Shown here one piece after another: positions 32,065-37,721 of a DNA stretch of 37,721 bases. Numbering within the stretch: position 1 is the stretch's first letter; each line of letters starts with the position of its first letter. This DNA comes from JAAZFZ01 sp035647435. GTDB lineage: Bacteria > Bacillota > Clostridia > Oscillospirales > Acutalibacteraceae. The notes under the pieces are model-generated. The model was not told where the DNA came from. It ran no database searches and was given only the letters and a program-made list of their open reading frames with translations. A program made the translations under genes and the position numbers. The stretch spans positions 1 to 37,721 of the forward strand of contig DASRNM010000008.1 in assembly GCA_035647435.1 (NCBI GenBank), given 5' to 3'.

Positions 32065-33094
32065 CGCTTGTTTCCCCATCCTTTTCCTGTGTCGTGCCAA
32101 GTGCAATTTTTAGATTTTCAACATTGGCCCCCATTAGGGATATATAGGTTTCTCCCGCTAGAAAATCAGCTTGAGAAACATTATGACACGAGTGAAAAAG
32201 CTTCATTTGCGCTCCCGTTTCATCGGATATCGACTTTGCCTCTCTCGGGTCCTTGAGCTCTGAATAGAAAATAACAGGCACATCATTTGCTTTTATTTCT
32301 TTCATGATTTGTGTAATTTTTAATGCACTTGCCTCCGCATTATCTCCGCAAGTGTCAAATGCCGCCATGTACTCAAGAGCATACTGGTTAACAAAATTGG
32401 TTAGTGCAAATTCATTTGAAAAATAAATTTTTTTGTACTCTGCCTTTGACACAACTTCTGATATATCCGAACTAATTTGAAGAATTTCATTTCGGTAAAC
32501 ATCACTGTTCGATTTGTAATAATTAGAATTTAAACTATCAGCTCTGCTTATAGTATCGCATATAACATCCATCATCTGTGCAGCAATAACAGGGCTTGTC
32601 CATATGTGTGGGTCGTACGTTTTTTCATCTTTCTCATGTGCATTGTCTTCAACGTGTGCATGTTCATGTGCATGAGCTTCCACATTTAGCCCAAGCTCCT
32701 GCGACAAATTCAAAACAATTGTTTTATCTTTATCTATCGTTTTTATTATTGACGACGCCCATGTTTCCATCTGGTCACCTATATAAATAAATATGTCGGA
32801 TTTTGTTATCCTTATCATGTCGTCTGTTGTCGGCTCATAGCTGTGAGTATCTGCACCGGGGGTCAATAGAAGATAATTATCAGACTTATCCCCAACAATT
32901 TGTCTGACAAAGTCATATTGCGGGAACATAGTACAAACAATACTTATTCTCTCTTGCGTTTCACCTGTTGTTTTAGGTTGCGTGCTCATTTTCACCTGTG
33001 TCGCATTTTTCCCACACCCAACCAAGAGACTAAACGCAATTATAAACACCAAAAATGTTGAAAAGCACTTTTTCATTTTTGAACTAAATTTCAT
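32057..33094 (-). CDS. znuA: Zinc-binding lipoprotein of the metal ABC transporter
   Basis: 345 residues, cluster 9 binding protein. Lipobox LVGC gives lipidated Cys27. The first ligand is His84 in GADTHSYEPT. A His-rich loop follows at about 141-153 (AHAHEHAHVEDNAH), typical of zinc rather than manganese proteins. The second ligand is His163 in YDPHIWTSP. At the usual third-His position the sequence reads FSNEFALTNF with Asn227, so the third ligand is unconventional; Glu279 in FYSELKDP may contribute. The C-terminal half (YMAAFDTCGDNAEAS, ETYISLMGANVENLKIAL) matches the clostridial branch. ATG 33094 has AAGGGG 8 nt upstream and overlaps the zur stop by 4 bases. Confidence 0.93.
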   Translation of the reverse strand: MKFSSKMKKCFSTFLVFIIAFSLLVGCGKNATQVKMSTQPKTTGETQERISIVCTMFPQYDFVRQIVGDKSDNYLLLTPGADTHSYEPTTDDMIRITKSDIFIYIGDQMETWASSIIKTIDKDKTIVLNLSQELGLNVEAHAHEHAHVEDNAHEKDEKTYDPHIWTSPVIAAQMMDVICDTISRADSLNSNYYKSNSDVYRNEILQISSDISEVVSKAEYKKIYFSNEFALTNFVNQYALEYMAAFDTCGDNAEASALKITQIMKEIKANDVPVIFYSELKDPREAKSISDETGAQMKLFHSCHNVSQADFLAGETYISLMGANVENLKIALGTTQEKDGETSDE

Positions 33095-33504
33095 ATTTCT
33101 TTCCCCTTATCTCTGCAATTACTGCATACACCGCGTAAAATTGTTTTTCCGTTACTCATTTCAAATCCGTGGTGCTTTAAAACATGCTCGCCAACTTCAT
33201 CAAGATAATCACAATCAACATGAATCAGCCGCTCACACTCGGAGCATATAAGATGATAATGATTGCAAAAAACCTTTGCTTCCCCGACAAACTGATAGCA
33301 GGCACTTTTGCCCTCTTCAATAATATATTTTATCACTTCGCCTCTCTTAACAAGCTTTTCGAGGTAACGATAAACCGTTGCTTTGCCGACCGAGTCACCT
33401 TTTTCAAAAAGGCTTTTCATTAAATCCTCAGCCGTAAAGTGTTTACCCTCACTTTTCTCTAAAAGATTGTAAATTGCCTCTCTTTGCTTTGTATTATATC
33501 CCAC
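33091..33504 (-). CDS. zur: Fur-family metalloregulator, probably Zur
   Basis: 137 residues. A winged helix (NTKQREAIYNLLEKSEGKHFTAEDLMKSL, VGKATVYRYLEKLVKRGEVIKY) is followed by the metal-binding dimer domain with CNHYHLICSECERLIHVDC and a C-terminal CSNC. The two CxxC pairs form the structural zinc site. Because it leads znuA-znuC-znuB, zinc sensing is the best reading; it would repress its own operon when zinc is sufficient. GTG 33504 is 5 nt after AGGGGTG and gives the usual family N-terminus. ATG 33531 lies upstream of that site. Confidence 0.88.
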   Translation of the reverse strand: MGYNTKQREAIYNLLEKSEGKHFTAEDLMKSLFEKGDSVGKATVYRYLEKLVKRGEVIKYIIEEGKSACYQFVGEAKVFCNHYHLICSECERLIHVDCDYLDEVGEHVLKHHGFEMSNGKTILRGVCSNCRDKGKEI

Positions 33505-33536
33505 TTCTTCACCCCTTAAGCTCAAAACCATAATTT

Positions 33537-33561
33537 GAATTTGAGTTTCATTTTCAAATTC
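33537..33561. promoter_or_regulatory. 25-bp dyad over the zur promoter, candidate Zur operator
   Basis: Perfect 8-bp arms GAATTTGA and TCAAATTC separated by 9 bases. The dyad overlaps the -10 and the expected transcription start of zur-znuACB, the usual place for a Fur-family repressor. The core resembles the Fur-family TGA-N9-TCA layout. Confidence 0.6.
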
Positions 33562-33586
33562 TATTCCTCTTTTTTATTTTTGTCAA
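33558..33586 (-). promoter_or_regulatory. Promoter of zur-znuA-znuC-znuB
   Basis: On the minus strand TTGACA (33586-33581), 17-nt spacer, TAGAAT (33563-33558). Confidence 0.8.
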
Positions 33587-33676
33587 GATATTTAAGCGAT
33601 TAATTTTATTTCTTCTTTATAATTTCTTAAAAATTTTCGATTTTTATCTGTTTTTGTAATGTTTTGATAAATAAAG

Positions 33677-33705
33677 TTGACAGTCCAAACCATCTGTTCT
33701 ATTAT
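33677..33705 (+). promoter_or_regulatory. Promoter of the gene at 33758
   Basis: TTGACA (33677-33682), 17-nt spacer, TATTAT (33700-33705). Divergent from the zur promoter. Confidence 0.8.
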
Positions 33706-33757
33706 TGAATTAATTATAAGTGTTAGCACCCCACTTGTTTTGAGGAGGTGAGCCCTG

Positions 33758-34312
33758 TTGAAAAAGAAAACAATAATAAAAACCACAGTTGGCATTATTG
33801 CCGTTTGTGTTATGTCTGCTTGTGTTATCAGCCTTTTCCACCGCAACACTCAAGCGTCGAGTCCTGAACTCACACTCCCGCAATCACATGACGGGGCGTT
33901 GCTAATTTTAGAAACAAGAGTAAGCGACATGAAAAGCTGTGTTTTTTATGTTATGAAAACAGATAAAAACACCTCAATGGCTTTTAAAACAGACGAAACT
34001 TACCTGCTCGAGAATAGACCTCTGCCCGTTTGGGGGTTAATTAACTATGACTTTTTTGTGCAGACAATCAACGGCAGAACTTTCTGCTATGTTTTCAATG
34101 TGTCAAAATGGGAGAACGCCACTGAGTTGACGGTTGAAGAGACTGAAGTTGGCTATAATGCCTATTTGATTGAAAGGGATACAGGTGCTCTCAAAGAGTA
34201 TGACAGTAAAAACATCCCCGATGGATTGTTGATAAACGCCGTGAAGTATTCCGAGTCCCTCGCTGTTGAGGAATCAACCTCTGTTGATCAGTCAACAACC
34301 CAAACAAAATAG
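33758..34312 (+). CDS. Exported or membrane-anchored protein of unknown function
   Basis: 184 residues, family not recognised. The Lys-rich N-terminus (MKKKTIIKTT) and hydrophobic stretch VGIIAVCVMSACVISLF give a signal anchor, or possibly a lipoprotein with Cys22 in MSAC; the hydrophobic run continuing after the Cys makes the anchor more likely. The outer part contains SHDGALLILETRVSDMKSCVFYVMKT, with strands and no catalytic motif, and ends in a Ser/Thr/Gln-rich tail. TTG 33758 is about 6 nt after GAGGAGGTGA. It has its own promoter and terminator, next to but divergent from the zinc operon; a zinc role is not supported by its sequence. Confidence 0.8.
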   Translation: MKKKTIIKTTVGIIAVCVMSACVISLFHRNTQASSPELTLPQSHDGALLILETRVSDMKSCVFYVMKTDKNTSMAFKTDETYLLENRPLPVWGLINYDFFVQTINGRTFCYVFNVSKWENATELTVEETEVGYNAYLIERDTGALKEYDSKNIPDGLLINAVKYSESLAVEESTSVDQSTTQTK

Positions 34313-34350
34313 ATTTTTATTCTTTTTATAACAATTATATATAACTCAAA

Positions 34351-34390
34351 AACACCGCCGAAACTCATCTGTTTCAGCAGTGTTTTTTGT
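34351..34390 (+). terminator. Terminator of the gene at 33758
   Basis: Stem 34351-34364 with 34371-34384 containing two C-A mismatches, loop TCATCT, followed by Ts. Confidence 0.8.
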
Positions 34391-34519
34391 TTGTATTAAA
34401 ATAATTGTTAAATAACTTTCAATCTGTTTGCTGCAAATTATCTATCGGTTTTTGTCATGTCTCACCATTAATAAAGGTAGTTTAAACCGTCCATTTTTGA
34501 AGGCCGTTATAATAGCTTT

Positions 34520-37500
34520 TTATTTCTTGCTAATTTCAAATTCATAACTGTACTGCGTAAACGGTTTTAATTTATAAGGCTCATGTAATCTTGCGCAGCC
34601 TGGCATGTCTCCGCCTACGCCCCTTTGAGCAGCATCAATATTAAGCGTGATAAAGTCATCATTTTCCAGCTCGTACAAATGCTCCGCTTCGTCAAGCTTT
34701 TCCTGCGAATAATACCATGCACTGAAATTGAACGGCTCGCCCTTCGTTGCGATAATTTTTATGCCCTTTTCGTTATTATCAAAAAGCTCAAGTGCCCTTA
34801 CATCGGTTCTGTTCCCATTTTCCTGCGGTCGCATATACCTATGTTCGAGCTCTGCTGTTTTCATGCTGTGAACAGCTATTTTTTGCCCTGTTTTTCTGTC
34901 ACAATATGATTCGTTTGGCCCTCTGCCGTACCACCTGACATTCTCAAGTGCGCCGTCAATGCCAAGCCTCATGCCAACTTTAAGCATCGGCAAAAATCTG
35001 CTTGCAGCTCTATGGTTGACAACAACTCTTGCATCCCTTGTAAACCTGTATTGAGTCGCAACCTTTTTTGCCAGCAACGACCTCCATTTGATATTAACAA
35101 CTATCTCTCCTGTAATACCAACATTGACTTTTATTTGCCTTGCTTTTATTCTGCTACTCGCTCTTTTCCATAAGTAGAGAGGATGTATATGCGCAATGCG
35201 AGGCACAAAGTTTAGATATTCTCTGTCGTTGTCAATTAATGCTCTGAAAAAGTTTGGTCTCATAGGCTTTTCGGGTGTTATTATTTGACCGTCTCCAAAG
35301 TCGAGTTGGGTTAATTCTCCGTTTTCAAGAACAGCTGTAAAATTATCAGAATAAACTTTTATCGTATTCTTTTCCCGCTCATAACGCAAGGAGACTGAGG
35401 ATTTGAACTCATCTCTCTCCTTCAAATCCGAAAGAACAAACTGCTCCCATGCAACCTCAAAGCCTTCCTTTGCCCATGAATTTTTTCTTTTAAGCTTAAA
35501 TGATACGGTTAAAATAATTTCACTCGCTGAATTTGACGGCACAGTGTAGGGCAGCTTGATTTTCTCGCTCGAAAGCGGTGGAGTTTTCAGGCCTTTTATT
35601 AACCCTTTTTGAATCTCTTTGCCGTCTTCCGTCATGCTCCATTCAAGATTATATCTCGCAAGTGAAATAAACAGGTTTTTATTGGCTACCTCTATTATTC
35701 CCTCTTTTGCCTTAACGATTTTGACCGCTATGTTTGAATAAACCTTTTTAACTTCATCATATGAAGGGTGGGGTTCTCTGTCTGCCCCGATTATTCCGTT
35801 TGCACAGAAATAATAGCTTGAGGCACCCTCATCAAAATCGCCACCGTAAAGCCATTTTTCTTCACCATCTTCGACCACTCTGATTGATTGGTCAACATAG
35901 TCCCATATAAATCCGCCGCACATGTGCTCGTATTCTTCAAACGCATCGACATACTCCTTGAAATTCCCAAGGCTGTTTTCCATCGCATGGGCAAACTCAC
36001 AGTAAATCACGGGCTTTGTCTCATAAAACTTTTTCGGCACCGCCTTGTCGTCTGCCGCAAGCTTGTTTGCGATAAAATTATATGGGCTTATTCTTATTTC
36101 ACGCTTATTAATAAGCTTTTCAACGGTTTTTTGGTTAGGATACATTCTGCTAATGAAATCTGATTTTTGATAATCTACTTCACCCTCATAGTGTATCAAT
36201 CTTGAATCATCAAGGCCAAGAATGGCATCTCTCATATGTAAAAAGTTCTTTCCGTCTCCTGCCTCATTTCCGAGCGACCAAAAACATACGCACGCATGAC
36301 TTCTGTCGCGCAAAACCATTCGTTGAGCACGGTCAATTACGGCGTTTTTCCAAATCTTATTATCCCCGGGCACATTCTTTCGGCGCACACCGTGGCTTTC
36401 AACATCACATTCGTCCATAACATAAAACCCGAGCTCATCGCAAAGATGGTAAAAATGTGGATCATTCGGGTAATGACTTGTGCGGATTGCGTTAATATTC
36501 GCACGCTTCATAAGCACAAGGTCACGCAGCCGTGTTTCCTTTGAAACTGCCCAACCGTTGTCAGGGTCAAAGTCATGCCTGTTAACGCCCTTTATAATCA
36601 CTCTTTTGCCGTTTATATGCAGAACATTGCCTTTAACCTCAATTTTTCTGAACCCTATTTTTATCCTTTTTTCGCTCAACACCGAGCGACCTTTTTTTAG
36701 CTTTAATTTAAGAGTGTAAAGCTGCGGCTCCTCAGCAGACCATTTTCTTGCGTTCTCTTTAATATAGGTTATCGCAACTTTGCTCGAGCCGTCATGCATT
36801 TTTACAGGTGACGATCCGATTTTTTTGCTGCCTAAATAGATATCAACTTTTATGTCTTCATAATCCGTTTTTTCACCTTCAATTTTGACCTCTAAGTCAA
36901 GAACACCGTTCTCATAGCTTTCATCAAGTGTTGTTTTTGCAAAAAAATCTCTTATCATCAATGGCTTTTCAGCATAAATATAAACTTCTCTGTATATGCC
37001 CGATAAAAACCACATATCCTGGTCCTCAAGATATGTACCGTCGCTGTACCTGTAAATCTCAACAGTTATTTGGTTTTCACCTTTTTGTATGTGTTCGGTT
37101 ATATTAAATTCCGCAGGAGTCATTGAACCTTGCGAATAACCGACTTTGTTGCCATTTATATATAGAAAAAAAGCAGACTTAACCGCGCCGAAATGAATAA
37201 AAACCTTTTTATCCTCCCAACTTTCGGGCACAGTAAATGTTCGCCTATAAACACCTAACTCATTCATTTCATGACTAATTTTAGGGATTTGCCTTTTTCT
37301 TGTACTGATTGCTTTAGGGAAAAATGCACACAGATAAACGGGCTTTCCATAGCCCTTGAGTTGCCAAAGTGACGGGACTTTTATGTTATCCCATTCTTTG
37401 TCATTAAAATCAACGCTCCAAAAATCTTTTGGAAGGCTTTCGACCCCCATCTGCCAATAGAATTTCCATTCACCATCAAGGGTGCGCTTGTATTCTGATT

Positions 37501-37615
37501 CATCATATTCAACCCCCGATGAATCGTTGTCGTGTGGCAGGGCAAGGTTATGTCCCTCCAACTTGTTTTCACCGATAATCAAAGGGTTCTCCCAATATCT
37601 CAAGGCTTCGCTCAC
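34520..37615 (-). CDS. lacZ: Beta-galactosidase, glycoside hydrolase family 2, LacZ type
   Basis: 1031 residues, no signal peptide, so cytoplasmic. Five-domain LacZ layout. A jelly-roll sugar-binding domain (YRRTFTVPESW, GAVKSAFFLYINGNKVGYSQGSMTPAEF) is followed by an immunoglobulin-like domain. The GH2 barrel has IKGVNRHDFDPDNG, NAIRTSHYPNDPHFY, the acid/base Glu in SLGNEAGDG and the nucleophile Glu in YCEFAHAMENSLG. A second immunoglobulin-like domain and the C-terminal beta-sandwich (VRWYGRGPNESYCDRKTG, RPQENGNRTDVR) close the protein. It hydrolyses lactose and other beta-galactosides. The track TTG at 37633 is before AGGAGG; GTG 37615, 7 nt after it, is the start. No permease or sugar regulator adjoins it in this window. 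Confidence 0.95.
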   Translation of the reverse strand: MSEALRYWENPLIIGENKLEGHNLALPHDNDSSGVEYDESEYKRTLDGEWKFYWQMGVESLPKDFWSVDFNDKEWDNIKVPSLWQLKGYGKPVYLCAFFPKAISTRKRQIPKISHEMNELGVYRRTFTVPESWEDKKVFIHFGAVKSAFFLYINGNKVGYSQGSMTPAEFNITEHIQKGENQITVEIYRYSDGTYLEDQDMWFLSGIYREVYIYAEKPLMIRDFFAKTTLDESYENGVLDLEVKIEGEKTDYEDIKVDIYLGSKKIGSSPVKMHDGSSKVAITYIKENARKWSAEEPQLYTLKLKLKKGRSVLSEKRIKIGFRKIEVKGNVLHINGKRVIIKGVNRHDFDPDNGWAVSKETRLRDLVLMKRANINAIRTSHYPNDPHFYHLCDELGFYVMDECDVESHGVRRKNVPGDNKIWKNAVIDRAQRMVLRDRSHACVCFWSLGNEAGDGKNFLHMRDAILGLDDSRLIHYEGEVDYQKSDFISRMYPNQKTVEKLINKREIRISPYNFIANKLAADDKAVPKKFYETKPVIYCEFAHAMENSLGNFKEYVDAFEEYEHMCGGFIWDYVDQSIRVVEDGEEKWLYGGDFDEGASSYYFCANGIIGADREPHPSYDEVKKVYSNIAVKIVKAKEGIIEVANKNLFISLARYNLEWSMTEDGKEIQKGLIKGLKTPPLSSEKIKLPYTVPSNSASEIILTVSFKLKRKNSWAKEGFEVAWEQFVLSDLKERDEFKSSVSLRYEREKNTIKVYSDNFTAVLENGELTQLDFGDGQIITPEKPMRPNFFRALIDNDREYLNFVPRIAHIHPLYLWKRASSRIKARQIKVNVGITGEIVVNIKWRSLLAKKVATQYRFTRDARVVVNHRAASRFLPMLKVGMRLGIDGALENVRWYGRGPNESYCDRKTGQKIAVHSMKTAELEHRYMRPQENGNRTDVRALELFDNNEKGIKIIATKGEPFNFSAWYYSQEKLDEAEHLYELENDDFITLNIDAAQRGVGGDMPGCARLHEPYKLKPFTQYSYEFEISKK

Positions 37616-37643
37616 AGCACATCCTCCTTTCAATGCTTTTTAA

Positions 37644-37672
37644 ATTATAGCACAACGCTTTTTGTTTGTATA
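37644..37672 (-). promoter_or_regulatory. Promoter of lacZ
   Basis: On the minus strand TATAAT (37649-37644) with extended TG. A weak -35, TATACA (37672-37667), lies 17 nt upstream. A poor -35 with an extended -10 would suit activator-dependent control. Confidence 0.55.
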
Positions 37673-37721
37673 GCAATCATAATCATGTTGTAAATAAATT
37701 AGCCTTACTATATAATTAATG

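Noticed and set aside
1..37721. Mobile element, prophage, CRISPR array, tRNA or toxin-antitoxin pair
   Set aside because: No transposase, integrase, direct-repeat array, cloverleaf or paired small genes were found; the region is continuous core chromosome.

Overview
The window looks like a chromosomal segment from a spore-forming, low-to-moderate GC Firmicute of class Clostridia (an Oscillospiraceae/Ruminococcaceae-type anaerobe is my best guess). The evidence is the spmA/spmB spore-maturation pair, an AbrB/SpoVT-type regulator, strong AGGAGG ribosome sites, frequent GTG and TTG starts, TTGACA-N17-TATAAT promoters (often with an extended TG -10), a CD1247-type zinc-ribbon protein, and lipoproteins rather than periplasmic proteins. 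Almost everything is core chromosome. I see no insertion sequence, phage gene, CRISPR array, tRNA or rRNA.

Layout. 1-7025: guaB (+) converges on a leftward block made of a zinc-ribbon membrane protein, a FabG-like dehydrogenase with an upstream lipoprotein, a cytoplasmic neutral-ceramidase-like protein and spmA-spmB. 7026-10953: an AbrB-like regulator (+) converges on a ddl-DUF1934-argS operon (-). 10954-16489: an unrecognised 300-residue gene leads straight into gyrB and gyrA, whose protein ends in an acidic repeat tail. 16515-20268: mgsA, then hisS-aspS. 20326-24987: a small membrane protein, a nudix hydrolase-maf pair, an M14 peptidase (+), a CD1247-type protein, efp and an HTH-less birA. 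25066-27334: rpsF-ssb-rpsR behind a strong promoter and a structured leader, then class II fba. 27339-30419: a crp/fnr-type regulator leading an NrtA/SsuA-type ABC transporter (lipoprotein, permease, ATPase). 30444-33586: zur-znuA-znuC-znuB with overlapping genes and a dyad over the promoter. 33677-37721: a small membrane-anchored or lipoprotein gene of unknown role and a 1031-residue GH2 beta-galactosidase.

How the genes work together. Several units are textbook partnerships: gyrB/gyrA, rpsF/ssb/rpsR, hisS/aspS, the SpmA/SpmB complex, and Zur sensing zinc to control its own uptake system. The crp-ABC operon looks like a self-contained sensor plus uptake unit whose ligand cannot be read from sequence. 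Nothing here amounts to a clearly new multi-gene system. The best leads are the ceramidase-like protein in the spm neighbourhood, the unknown gene ahead of gyrBA, the crp-ABC operon, and several operator-like dyads placed over promoters.

Many longest-ORF starts fall inside a ribosome binding site. I therefore moved starts downstream to the codon that the Shine-Dalgarno spacing supports and say so in each entry. All promoter, terminator and operator calls come from reading the sequence by eye.
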